A stretch of 64,000 nt of DNA from Angelakisella massiliensis (GTDB lineage: Bacteria; Bacillota; Clostridia; Oscillospirales; Ruminococcaceae). The DNA lies in NCBI RefSeq assembly GCF_900104675.1, contig NZ_LT629945.1, forward strand, positions 2,098,756 to 2,162,755, in the 5' to 3' direction. This document shows positions 27,598 to 36,383 of the stretch, piece by piece. The notes below the pieces were generated by a model, which had not been told where the DNA came from, did no database searches, and saw nothing but the letters and a program-made list of their open reading frames with translations. How positions within the stretch are numbered: position 1 is the first letter of the stretch; every line of letters starts with the position of its first letter. The position numbers and the translations under genes were made by a program.

Positions 27598-27951
27598 ATG
27601 GCTCGTGTAAAGAGAGCGATGATGACCCGCAAGAGAAGAAAAAAGGTACTGAAGCTGGCCAAGGGCTATTTTGGCGCTAAGAGCACCCACTTCAAGATGG
27701 CCAAACAGGCTGTCATGAAGTCCGGCAACTATGCCTACATCGGCAGAAAGCAGAAGAAGCGTGATTTCAGAAAGCTCTGGATCACCCGGATCTCTGCTGC
27801 CTGCCGTACCAACGGCATGAACTACTCCCAGTTCATGAACGGACTGAAGAAGGCCGGTATCAACCTGAACCGCAAGATGCTTTCTGAGCTGGCTATCAAT
27901 GATGCCGCTGCGTTCACTGCTCTGGTGGAACAGGCGAAGGCGGCTCTGTAA
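27598..27951 (+). CDS. rplT: Large ribosomal subunit protein bL20
   Basis: A 117-residue ribosomal assembly protein; it starts [23 protein letters not shown], the L20 signature. ATG 27598 has ACGGAGGTAAC upstream. In relatives L20 also represses its own operon through the leader, which makes the leader upstream of infC its likely target. A terminator follows directly. Confidence 0.98.
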   Translation: MARVKRAMMTRKRRKKVLKLAKGYFGAKSTHFKMAKQAVMKSGNYAYIGRKQKKRDFRKLWITRISAACRTNGMNYSQFMNGLKKAGINLNRKMLSELAINDAAAFTALVEQAKAAL

Positions 27952-27960
27952 GTCGTATGT

Positions 27961-27996
27961 TAACGCCCGCGTCCTGTTGTGATGCGGGCGTTTTTT
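27961..27996 (+). terminator. Terminator of the infC operon
   Basis: aacgcccgcg (27962-27971) pairs with tgcgggcgtt (27983-27992) and is followed by a T-run. It lies about 10 bases after the rplT stop. Confidence 0.85.
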
Positions 27997-28093
27997 ACAT
28001 CATCTTCACAGGACAGGAGCTGGAGCCGGAGAGGGGAAAAGGATGGTTTCTTTTTTGCTCTCCCAGTGCTGCAGCAGTGGGAAAGGACGTATG

Positions 28094-28885
28094 ATGGAAA
28101 AGATCACCTCACGGGACAATCCCGCTGTGCGCCTCTGCCGCAAGGTGGCCTCCGGCAGCCGGGAGCGGAAAAAAGAGGGACTGCTTTTTGCTGAGGGCCT
28201 TCGGCTGTGTCTGGAAGCCAAACGGGCGGGCCTTCGGGTACCGCTGCTGTTGGCGGAGGAAAGCGCCTGGCAGCGCCATGAGGAGGAACTGGCCCCTCTG
28301 GCAGCCCAAGCCGGGCGTGCCTGTCTGCTTTCCCCATCAGTGTCAGCCCACATCGCCCAGACGGAGAACAGTCAGGGGATCTACTGCCTGTGTGAGATAC
28401 CTGTCGCGGTGGAACCGGACTGGGATCAGGGAGGTCGCTTTCTGCTGCTGGACCATCTTCAGGACCCGGGAAACTTGGGCACGATTGTCCGCTGTGCCGA
28501 GGCCTTTGGTGTGACGGCGGTGGTTCTTTCTCCCGGTTGTCCGGACCCCTTTTCTCCCAAGGTGCTGCGCAGTACCATGGGCAGCGTCTTTCGCCGTCCT
28601 CCTTTCTGCTGCGGGGACCTGCCGGAATTGATTGAAACACTGCGCCGGAAGGGGATGGGAGTATATGCCGCCGCTCTGGATGCCTCCGCTGTTACCCCTG
28701 GAGGGATGGAACGTCCTTCCGCCGGTCTGGCAGTGGTGATCGGCAATGAGGGCAATGGTGTTTCGCCCCAGGTGCTGGAAGCCTGTGGGGGCAAGGTGTA
28801 CATCCCTATGAAGGGGGAGACAGAGTCTCTCAACGCCGCTGTGGCTGCCACAGTGCTGATGTGGGAGATTTCCGGCAAAGAATAG
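28094..28885 (+). CDS. TrmH/SpoU-family RNA 2'-O-methyltransferase
   Basis: A SAM-dependent enzyme with a trefoil knot that methylates a ribose 2'-OH of rRNA or tRNA. 263 residues. An N-terminal substrate-binding domain (residues about 5-75, ITSRDNPAVRLCRKV) precedes the SpoU core with LDHLQDPGNLGTIVRCAEAFG, IGNEGNGVSP and IPMKGETESLNAAVAA. ATG 28094 has aaagga six bases upstream; ATG 28091 or a further frame to 28043 are less likely. The target base cannot be told. Confidence 0.92.
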   Translation: MEKITSRDNPAVRLCRKVASGSRERKKEGLLFAEGLRLCLEAKRAGLRVPLLLAEESAWQRHEEELAPLAAQAGRACLLSPSVSAHIAQTENSQGIYCLCEIPVAVEPDWDQGGRFLLLDHLQDPGNLGTIVRCAEAFGVTAVVLSPGCPDPFSPKVLRSTMGSVFRRPPFCCGDLPELIETLRRKGMGVYAAALDASAVTPGGMERPSAGLAVVIGNEGNGVSPQVLEACGGKVYIPMKGETESLNAAVAATVLMWEISGKE

Positions 28886-28912
28886 GAGCAGACTGGAAGG
28901 GAGGAACGGGGA

Positions 28913-30127
28913 ATGAGCAGTACGCTGGAATGGATGATTTTTCAGCGGATCTTTGGCTACGGCACTACCAGAGGCCAGAAACTGCTGGAGCGCTTCGGTT
29001 CTCCGGAACGGCTGTTGGCGGCCTACGTTCCCCAAATGGAGCCGGGTGAGCCCTTCACCAAAACCGAGCTGTCAAAACTGAGTGAGCGCAGCCGCTATGA
29101 ACAGTGGGCGGAGCGCACCCTGGAGCGGTGCTGGAAGCTGGGTTGCCAGGTGCTGACGCCGGACAGTCCCCAATATCCTGCCCGTCTGCGCAATATTTAC
29201 AGCTTTCCCGCCGTATTATATGTGTTGGGAGAGCTGGGAGAGATAGACGAACAGCCGGCCATTGCTGTTGTCGGAACCCGGAAATGCACCGATTATGGCC
29301 GCCGTGCCGCTGAGGAATTCAGCTGGGAGCTGGCCCGCCGGGGCGTCATCATTGTCAGCGGTCTGGCTCTGGGCATCGATTCCATCAGTCAGGAAGCCGC
29401 TCTGAAGGCGGGAGGCCGCACCATTGCGGTACTGGGCAACGGCATCGATACCGTCTATCCCGCTCAGCATCGTCCTCTCCACAGGGCCATCCTGGAGCAT
29501 GGGGGAGCGGTGGTTTCGGAATATCCCCCACAGGAGGGGGCGCAGCCCTTCTTTTTCCCGCTGCGCAACCGCATTATTTCCGGACTGTCTTTGGGTACCC
29601 TGGTGGTGGAGGGGACACGGCACAGCGGTTCGCTCATCACCGCCGGCCACGCCGTCACCCAGAACCGGGATGTATTCGCGGTGCCGGGCAGTATCTATTC
29701 TCCCCAGTCCGCCGGACCCAACTGGCTCATCGGTCAGGGGGCGCTGCCGGTGAGCAGCTGGGAGGAAATTCTGGCTCAGTATCCCTGGCTCACCTTTTCC
29801 GAGCCAAAGGAGCAGCCTCCGCTGCAAATTTCGTTTGATAATCCCACGCCAAGTGTATATAATGGACAGAAGGGAGCTTCCAGCCGTCCCCAGAAGCAGA
29901 AAAAGGCCTGTGGGAGCGAAGCGCCAAAGGGAGGGAAGACAGAAGCCCCTTCCTATCTCACCGAAAACCAGCGCAGGATCTTTGAACTGCTGGGGGAGGA
30001 GCCGGTTTCCGCCGACAGGATAGTGGAACAGACCGGTCTGCCTGTTCCGGTGGTTTTGGCGAACCTGACACAGCTGGAGATCTTTGGTCTGGTCAGGACC
30101 CATCCCGGCAGACGCTTCAGCCGTTAG
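28913..30127 (+). CDS. dprA: DNA processing protein DprA (Smf)
   Basis: Loads RecA on incoming single-stranded DNA during natural transformation and is widely conserved in non-competent bacteria too. 404 residues. An N-terminal helix-hairpin region is followed by the Rossmann core with AVVGTRKCTDYGRRAAEEFSWELARRGVIIVSGLALGIDS and SLGTLVVEGTRHSGSLITAGHA. The C-terminal winged-helix domain is at about 340-400. ATG 28913 has ggaggaa upstream. It is followed by topA, the common dprA-topA pair. Confidence 0.96.
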   Translation: MSSTLEWMIFQRIFGYGTTRGQKLLERFGSPERLLAAYVPQMEPGEPFTKTELSKLSERSRYEQWAERTLERCWKLGCQVLTPDSPQYPARLRNIYSFPAVLYVLGELGEIDEQPAIAVVGTRKCTDYGRRAAEEFSWELARRGVIIVSGLALGIDSISQEAALKAGGRTIAVLGNGIDTVYPAQHRPLHRAILEHGGAVVSEYPPQEGAQPFFFPLRNRIISGLSLGTLVVEGTRHSGSLITAGHAVTQNRDVFAVPGSIYSPQSAGPNWLIGQGALPVSSWEEILAQYPWLTFSEPKEQPPLQISFDNPTPSVYNGQKGASSRPQKQKKACGSEAPKGGKTEAPSYLTENQRRIFELLGEEPVSADRIVEQTGLPVPVVLANLTQLEIFGLVRTHPGRRFSR

Positions 30128-30216
30128 GAGGAAGCCTTTGCGGGGAGTCTGCTGAAGAATTTTGTTTTTTCAGCAGGAGCAGACTTGCATATCTTAGTTT
30201 ATAGGTAGGTTATGAA

Positions 30217-32313
30217 ATGTCAAAACTTGTGATCGTTGAGTCGCCGGCCAAGGCGAACACCATCAAAAAATATCTGGGCAGCGGTTATGAGGTAATGGCC
30301 TCCATGGGCCATGTCCGGGATTTGCCCAAAAGCAAGCTGGGTGTGGATGTGGAGAACCACTTCCAACCTAAATACGAGCCCATCAAGGGTAAAGAGGATT
30401 TGATCAAAAAGCTGAAATCCGCCGCCAAAAAGAGTGAGACGGTCTATCTGGCCACCGACCCTGACCGGGAAGGAGAGGCGATTTCCTGGCATTTGGCGGA
30501 GATCCTGGGGGTGGATACCAACCAGCCCAACCGGGTCACCTTCAATGAGATCACCCGTACCGGTGTTAAAAATGGTATGGATCATCCCCGGAAGCTGGAT
30601 ATGCAGCTGGTGGATGCCCAGCAGGCCCGCCGTGTGCTGGACCGGATCGTGGGCTATAAGATCAGTCCCTTCCTGTGGAAAAAGATCCGTCCCCGTCTTT
30701 CCGCCGGACGGGTGCAATCTGTGGCAGTGCGGATGATCGTGGACCGGGAAGAAGAGATCCGGGCCTTCAAGCCGGAGGAATACTGGTCCATCGACGCCAT
30801 GCTTTCCCGCACCGAGGGCAAACGGGAGGAAAAGAAGCCTTTTCCCGCCAAGTACTACGGCGCGGATGGCAAGAAGCAGGAGATCAAGACCCAGGAGCAG
30901 GCGGAAGCCATTCTGGCGGAGATCAAAGATACCCCATTCACTGTTTCCAATATCAAAAAGGGTGTGCGGAAGAAATCTCCCGCTCCGCCCTTTATCACCT
31001 CCACGCTCCAGCAGGATGCTTCCCGCCGTCTGAGCTATCAGGCCAAGCGGACCATGAAGGTGGCCCAGGAGCTGTATGAAGGTGTGGAGATCGACGGCCT
31101 GGGAGCGGTGGGTCTGATCACTTATATGAGAACCGACTCTCTGCGCATTTCCGATGAGGCGCTGGCGGAGGCGGATAAGTACATCCGCGCTACCTATGGA
31201 GAGGCCTACGCGCTGTCCAAGCCCCGGGTGTTCAAAACCAAGAAGAACGCCCAGGATGCCCATGAAGCCATCCGTCCCACCATGATCGAGCTGGCCCCGG
31301 AGAAGGTGAAGGCCAACCTGACAACAGAGCAGTATAAGCTGTATAAGCTCATCTGGGAACGGTTTATTGCCAGTCAGATGGCAAACGCCCTGCTGGATAC
31401 TGTTTCTGTGGATATTTCCGCCGGAAAACACCTGTTCAAGGCATCAGGATTCAATGTAAAGTTTGATGGCTTTACAGTCCTTTATACCGAAACCACCGAC
31501 AGCAATGAGGAGGGCGGCGGCCGTCTGCCCACCCTCACTGAGGAAGAGCAGCTGGCTGTGAATGAGCTGAAACCCAACCAGCATTTTACCCAGCCCCCAC
31601 CCCGGTACACCGAGGCTTCCCTTATTAAGGAGCTGGAAGAAAACGGTATCGGACGCCCCAGTACCTATGCCACAACCCTGTCCACCATCCAGACCAGAGG
31701 TTATGTGGAGCGGGAGCAGAAGGCCCTCAAGCCCACCGCCCTGGGTGAAGTGACCACCAAGCTGATGGAGGAGCAGTTCCCCAAGATCGTGGATGCCGCC
31801 TTTACCGCCGATATGGAGAGCAAGCTGGACCAGGTGGAGGACGGCGAAGTGGACTGGGAGAAGATGATGGAAGATTTCTACCAGGACTTTGACGCCACCC
31901 TCCAGCAGGCAGAGAAGAATATGGACGGTACCCGGATGAAGGTGCCGGATGAGGAGACCGACGTGGTCTGCGAGCTATGCGGCCGGAAAATGGTCATCAA
32001 GCATGGCCGCTTCGGCAAATTCCTGGCTTGTCCCGGTTTCCCCGAGTGCCGCAACACCAAGAAGCTGGTACAGGAGACACCCGGTACCTGCCCTGTCTGC
32101 GGCAAGCGGGTGCTGGCCAAAAAGTCCAAGGCAGGCAGAGGCTATTATGGCTGCGAGGATAACCCCAAGTGCGGCTTTATGACCTGGGATACCCCCCTGG
32201 CGGATAAATGCCCCAAGTGCGGCTCCACCCTGTTCCGTACCACAGGCAAAATGAAAAAGGTCCACTGCCTCAAGGAAGGCTGCGGCTATGAAAAGGGAGC
32301 GGACGAGGAATGA
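30217..32313 (+). CDS. topA: DNA topoisomerase I
   Basis: Type IA topoisomerase that relaxes negative supercoils. 698 residues. The Toprim domain opens with KLVIVESPAKANTIKKYLG and has DPDREGEAISWHL. The active-site Tyr is in GLITYMRTDSLRIS (Tyr303). The C-terminal part carries zinc-ribbon modules (CELCGRKM...CPGFPEC, CPVCGKR...CGF, CPKCGSTL...C). The start ATG 30217 has taggtagg upstream. Its stop overlaps the trmFO start. Confidence 0.98.
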   Translation: MSKLVIVESPAKANTIKKYLGSGYEVMASMGHVRDLPKSKLGVDVENHFQPKYEPIKGKEDLIKKLKSAAKKSETVYLATDPDREGEAISWHLAEILGVDTNQPNRVTFNEITRTGVKNGMDHPRKLDMQLVDAQQARRVLDRIVGYKISPFLWKKIRPRLSAGRVQSVAVRMIVDREEEIRAFKPEEYWSIDAMLSRTEGKREEKKPFPAKYYGADGKKQEIKTQEQAEAILAEIKDTPFTVSNIKKGVRKKSPAPPFITSTLQQDASRRLSYQAKRTMKVAQELYEGVEIDGLGAVGLITYMRTDSLRISDEALAEADKYIRATYGEAYALSKPRVFKTKKNAQDAHEAIRPTMIELAPEKVKANLTTEQYKLYKLIWERFIASQMANALLDTVSVDISAGKHLFKASGFNVKFDGFTVLYTETTDSNEEGGGRLPTLTEEEQLAVNELKPNQHFTQPPPRYTEASLIKELEENGIGRPSTYATTLSTIQTRGYVEREQKALKPTALGEVTTKLMEEQFPKIVDAAFTADMESKLDQVEDGEVDWEKMMEDFYQDFDATLQQAEKNMDGTRMKVPDEETDVVCELCGRKMVIKHGRFGKFLACPGFPECRNTKKLVQETPGTCPVCGKRVLAKKSKAGRGYYGCEDNPKCGFMTWDTPLADKCPKCGSTLFRTTGKMKKVHCLKEGCGYEKGADEE

Positions 32314-33626
32314 AGCAGGTGATGGTCATCGGCGGCGGTCTTGCCGGCTGTGAGGCTGCATGGGCTTTGGCAAACAGCGGTATTCCGGTGCTGCTCAAGG
32401 AAATGAAGCCTCAGCGGTACAGCCCCGCCCACAAAAACCCCGGCCTGGGGGAGCTGGTCTGCTCCAATTCCCTCAAGGCCACCCGGCTGATTTCCGCCGC
32501 AGGGCTGCTGAAAGAAGAGATGCGTCTGATGGGTTCCCTGGTGCTTGCCTGCGCCGGGGAAACTGCTGTTTCCGCCGGAGGAGCGTTGGCGGTGGACCGG
32601 GAGAAGTTTTCCGCTTTGATGACGGAGAAAATCATGGCCCATCCCCTCATCACCGTGGAGCGGGAAGAGGTGACGGAGCTGCCGGCGGAGGACCCGGTAA
32701 TCGTGGCCACCGGCCCCCTCACTTCCCAGGCCCTTTCTGATGCCATCGGCAAGCTGTGCGGGGAGCGGTATCTCAGCTTTTATGACGCTTCGGCGCCCAT
32801 TGTCACTTATGAATCTTTGGACCATGAAAAGACCTTTTTTGCCACCCGGTATGAGCGGGGAGATGCGGATTACATCAACTGTCCTTTCACTCAGGAGGAA
32901 TATGAGCGCTTTTACGAAGCTCTTATTACCGCCAAAACGGTGGAATTAAAACCCTTTGAGTGGGAATATTTTAAGGTGTACGAAGGCTGCATGCCCATTG
33001 AGGTAATGGCCAAAAGGGGAAAAGATACCATCCGCTTCGGCCCCATGCGCCCGGTGGGCATCAAGGACCCCCGCACCGGCAAACGCCCCTGGGCCAATCT
33101 CCAGCTGCGGCGGGAGAACAACGAGGGGACCCTTTATAATATCGTGGGCTTCCAGACCAATCTCCTGTTCCCGGAACAGAAGCGGGTGTTTTCCATGATC
33201 CCCGGCCTGGAGCACGCGGAGTTTGCCCGGTATGGAGTGATGCACCGGAACACGTTTCTGGATTCTCCCCGGCTGCTGGATGGCACCTTCCGGTTAAAGG
33301 AGCGGCCCGGACTGCGCTTTGCGGGACAGATCACCGGTGTGGAAGGATACATCGAATCGGCGGTCAGCGGTATTGTGGCAGGCCGGAGCCTGGCGGTGGA
33401 GCTGCGGGGCGGACAGGCCCCTGTACCTCCGGCGGAAACCATGACCGGCGCCCTGTGCCGGTATATCAGCAACCCGGGCGTGGTGGATTTTCAGCCCATG
33501 GGCAGCAATATGGGTATCCTGCCGGCTTTGCCGGAGCACATCCGAAGCAAGGAGCAGCGGTATCAGGCGCTGGCGCAGCGGGCTCTGGAACAAATGAAGG
33601 AATACTGTGAACAAACGGCTCTGTAA
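32310..33626 (+). CDS. trmFO: Folate/FAD-dependent tRNA (uracil-54) methyltransferase TrmFO
   Basis: Makes ribothymidine at tRNA position 54 using methylene-tetrahydrofolate and FAD. 438 residues. The N-terminal FAD site GGGLAGCEAAWALA and KNPGLGELVCSNSLKA are clear family marks, as are HRNTFLDSPRLLDGTFRLK and FAGQITGVEGYIESAVSGI. ATG 32310 overlaps the topA stop (ATGA). The topA-trmFO order is typical of Firmicutes. Confidence 0.98.
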   Translation: MKQVMVIGGGLAGCEAAWALANSGIPVLLKEMKPQRYSPAHKNPGLGELVCSNSLKATRLISAAGLLKEEMRLMGSLVLACAGETAVSAGGALAVDREKFSALMTEKIMAHPLITVEREEVTELPAEDPVIVATGPLTSQALSDAIGKLCGERYLSFYDASAPIVTYESLDHEKTFFATRYERGDADYINCPFTQEEYERFYEALITAKTVELKPFEWEYFKVYEGCMPIEVMAKRGKDTIRFGPMRPVGIKDPRTGKRPWANLQLRRENNEGTLYNIVGFQTNLLFPEQKRVFSMIPGLEHAEFARYGVMHRNTFLDSPRLLDGTFRLKERPGLRFAGQITGVEGYIESAVSGIVAGRSLAVELRGGQAPVPPAETMTGALCRYISNPGVVDFQPMGSNMGILPALPEHIRSKEQRYQALAQRALEQMKEYCEQTAL

Positions 33627-33656
33627 TGGGCTTTGCGGGAAGGAAGTTGTGGAGCG

Positions 33657-34688
33657 ATGAAGATCATTGTAGACGCTTTCGGCGGGGATCATGCCCCGGT
33701 GGAAATCATAAAGGGCTGCCGTCAGGCCATCGATGAGCTGGGGGTGGAGATCATCCTCACCGGCGATGAGGAAAAGATCAAGGCTGCGGCTCAGGAAAAT
33801 CAGGTGGACCTCAAGGGGATGGAGATCGTCCATGCTCCCGGCGTCATGCCGGTGGAGGAGGAACCAACTAAGCTTCTGAAACAATACAGTGATTCCTCCA
33901 TGTGCAAGGGATTCCAGCTGCTGGCGGATGGCTCCGGCGACGCCTTTGTAAGCGCCGGAAGCACCGGAGCGCTGGTGGTGGGAGCGTCCCTGATCGTCAA
34001 GCGGATCAAGGGCATCAAACGGGCCATGATCGGCACCGTCATCCCCAGCCAGACCGGCTGCTATATGCTGGCGGATTCCGGAGCCAATTCCGAGTGCCGC
34101 CCCGAGATGCTCCGTCAGTTCGCCATGATGGGCTCCATCTATATGAACCGGGTCTACGGGGTGGAGAAGCCCCGGGTGGGTCTGGTGAATATCGGCACCG
34201 AGGACAGCAAGGGCACCGATCTTCAGGTGGAAACCAACCGCCTGCTTCGGGACAGCCACCTCAACTACATCGGCAATATCGAGCCCCGGGAGATCCCTCT
34301 GGGCGGCTGTGATGTGGCGGTGTGCGACGGCTTCACTGGCAATGTGCTGCTGAAGATGGTGGAAGGCATGGGTAAGATGTTCCAGAACGAGCTGAAGGGC
34401 ATCTTTCTGACCAACTTTGCCACCAAGCTGGGAGCGGTGCTGGTAAGCGGCCAGCTGAAGGAATTCAAGAAAAAGTTTGATTATAAGGAACATGGCGGCG
34501 CTATGCTCATGGGCGCCCGGAAACCGGTGATCAAAGCTCACGGCTCTTCCGACGCCAAGGCCATCAAGAACGCCATCCGTCAGGCCAAGCGGTGCTGCGA
34601 CGGCAACATCATCAAGGGCATTGAGGAAGGTCTGGCGGTGATGGAAGCCGCTCAGTCCGAGGCGGCCCCTGATTCCCGGCAGGACTGA
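33657..34688 (+). CDS. plsX: Phosphate acyltransferase PlsX
   Basis: Makes acyl-phosphate from acyl-ACP, the first step of phosphatidate synthesis in Firmicutes. 343 residues. It starts KIIVDAFGGDHAPVEIIKG and contains VSAGSTGALVVGA and GCDVAVCDGFTGNVLLK. ATG 33657 is used; a longer frame from 33633 is not supported. In most relatives acpP (acyl carrier protein) follows, but here rnc comes directly after. Confidence 0.97.
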   Translation: MKIIVDAFGGDHAPVEIIKGCRQAIDELGVEIILTGDEEKIKAAAQENQVDLKGMEIVHAPGVMPVEEEPTKLLKQYSDSSMCKGFQLLADGSGDAFVSAGSTGALVVGASLIVKRIKGIKRAMIGTVIPSQTGCYMLADSGANSECRPEMLRQFAMMGSIYMNRVYGVEKPRVGLVNIGTEDSKGTDLQVETNRLLRDSHLNYIGNIEPREIPLGGCDVAVCDGFTGNVLLKMVEGMGKMFQNELKGIFLTNFATKLGAVLVSGQLKEFKKKFDYKEHGGAMLMGARKPVIKAHGSSDAKAIKNAIRQAKRCCDGNIIKGIEEGLAVMEAAQSEAAPDSRQD

Positions 34689-34704
34689 TAAAGGAGGAAC
34701 ATCC

Positions 34705-35382
34705 GTGTCACTGGAAGAACGCATCCAATATACTTTTAAGAATCCCCAATATCTGCGGCGGGCACTGACCCATTCCTCCTACTCCAACGAATCCCGGGAA
34801 AAACCGGAGAGCAACGAGCGGATGGAATTTCTGGGGGACGCCATTTTGTCCCTGGCGGTGTCGGACTATATTTTCCACCGCTATCATTTGGATGAAGGGG
34901 ATCTGACCCGAATCCGGGCGGGGATCGTCTGTGAAAAATCCCTGTTCCGCTTCGCCCAGGAGATCAAGCTGGGAGAGGAACTGCTGCTGGGTAAGGGTGA
35001 GGAGCAGATGGGGGGCCGCAACCGGGCTTCCATCGTCTCCGACGCCTTTGAGGCTCTTATCTGCGCCATTTACCTGGACGGCGGATTTGAGCCTGCCCGG
35101 GAGTTTATTCTCCGCTTTGCCACAGAGGAGCTGGAGCGGAGCACCCGCCACGCCTTTGTAGATTATAAAACCATGCTCCAGGAGATCATCCAGCAAAACC
35201 CGGAGGAGAAGGTTACCTACGTCCTGGTGGGGGAAGAAGGACCGGACCACGACAAGCATTTTGAGGTGGAGGTCCGTCTCAACAGCAACGTCATCGGCAG
35301 AGGCGCTTCTCACAGCAAGAAAGGCGCCGAACAGCTGGCGGCCAAGGAAGCCCTGGAGCTGATGGGCGAACTGAAAGGCTGA
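34705..35382 (+). CDS. rnc: Ribonuclease III
   Basis: Double-strand-specific endoribonuclease for rRNA and mRNA processing. 225 residues: the catalytic domain with HSSYSNE and ERMEFLGDAILSLAVSDYIF (Mg2+ ligands), then a C-terminal dsRNA-binding domain (about 155-223) ending SKKGAEQLAAKEALELM. GTG 34705 has AAGGAGGAA upstream. The gene sits in the plsX-rnc-smc-ftsY block usual in this phylum. Confidence 0.97.
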   Translation: MSLEERIQYTFKNPQYLRRALTHSSYSNESREKPESNERMEFLGDAILSLAVSDYIFHRYHLDEGDLTRIRAGIVCEKSLFRFAQEIKLGEELLLGKGEEQMGGRNRASIVSDAFEALICAIYLDGGFEPAREFILRFATEELERSTRHAFVDYKTMLQEIIQQNPEEKVTYVLVGEEGPDHDKHFEVEVRLNSNVIGRGASHSKKGAEQLAAKEALELMGELKG

Positions 35383-35384
35383 CC

Positions 35385-36383
35385 GTGGCGGGGAATATTC
35401 CGATCTTTGTTCCCCATGAGGGATGTCCCCAGCAGTGCAGCTTCTGCAACCAGCGAACCATCTCCGGCAGCGGCGGCATGCCCACACCTGAGGAAGCGGC
35501 GGCGTTGTGTGGGGAGGCGCTGGCACATCTTCCGGTACGGGTGGGAAAGGTGGAAATCGCCTTTTTCGGCGGCAGCTTCACCGCCATCCCCAGAGAGCGG
35601 ATGGTAGGGCTTTTGAAAGGGGTGCAGTCCTTTCGGGCGCATCCCAGGGTGAAGGGCATCCGGATTTCCACCCGTCCTGATGCAGTGGATGGGGAGATTC
35701 TGGATCTGCTGGAGCATTATGGTGTCACGGCCATTGAGTTGGGCGCCCAAAGCATGGATGACCGGGTGCTGGAACTGAACCGGCGGGGACATGACAGCGC
35801 TTCAGTGGTCAGAGCGTCCCGTCTCATCCGGTCCCGGGGCTTTTCCCTGGGGCTGCAGATGATGACCGGCCTTTACGGCAGCAGCCGGGAAAAGGACCTG
35901 GAAACAGGCCGTGCCCTGGCGAAACTGGAGCCGGACACCATGCGGATCTATCCTACGGTGGTCCTTTCCGGTACCCAGCTGGAAGAGGAAATGCTGGCGG
36001 GACGGTATCATCCGCCGGGGGTGGAGGAGACTGTTCCCCTCTGCGCCGATCTGCTGGAGCTGTTTGAACAGCGGGGAATCCAGGTAATACGCCTGGGGCT
36101 CCAGACCTCGGAGCTCCTGGAAAGCCAGGCGGTGGGAGGCTGTTTCCACCCGGCATTGGGGGAGCTTTGTCAGAATGAGCGATACTTCCGCCGGTTGCTG
36201 GCGGAAGCGGAGGCGCTGGGAGAAAAACGGCTGCTGTTGCGGGTTTCCCGGCGAAAGGCGTCCCAGGTGCTGGGACAAAAGCGGCGAAATATCCGCCGGC
36301 TGGAACAGGCGGGTTGCCGGATTACGGTAGAGGTGGCGGATCAGCTGCTGGATTATACTTTGGAAGTGGAGGCACACCATTGA
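35385..36383 (+). CDS. Radical SAM protein (Elp3/YhcC-like)
   Basis: A 332-residue enzyme with the radical-SAM cluster motif CPQQCSFCNQ (CxxxCxxC) at about residues 12-19 and the GGSFTAIP segment of the Elp3-like subgroup. Genes of this type between rnc and smc are common in Clostridia, but the reaction is not established. GTG 35385 starts two bases after the rnc stop, with GAAAGG upstream. Its last codons overlap the smc start. Confidence 0.88.
   Translation: MAGNIPIFVPHEGCPQQCSFCNQRTISGSGGMPTPEEAAALCGEALAHLPVRVGKVEIAFFGGSFTAIPRERMVGLLKGVQSFRAHPRVKGIRISTRPDAVDGEILDLLEHYGVTAIELGAQSMDDRVLELNRRGHDSASVVRASRLIRSRGFSLGLQMMTGLYGSSREKDLETGRALAKLEPDTMRIYPTVVLSGTQLEEEMLAGRYHPPGVEETVPLCADLLELFEQRGIQVIRLGLQTSELLESQAVGGCFHPALGELCQNERYFRRLLAEAEALGEKRLLLRVSRRKASQVLGQKRRNIRRLEQAGCRITVEVADQLLDYTLEVEAHH

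Noticed and set aside
28043-28093. Longer N-terminus for the SpoU methyltransferase
   Set aside because: The added residues have no family similarity, and a good site precedes ATG 28094.
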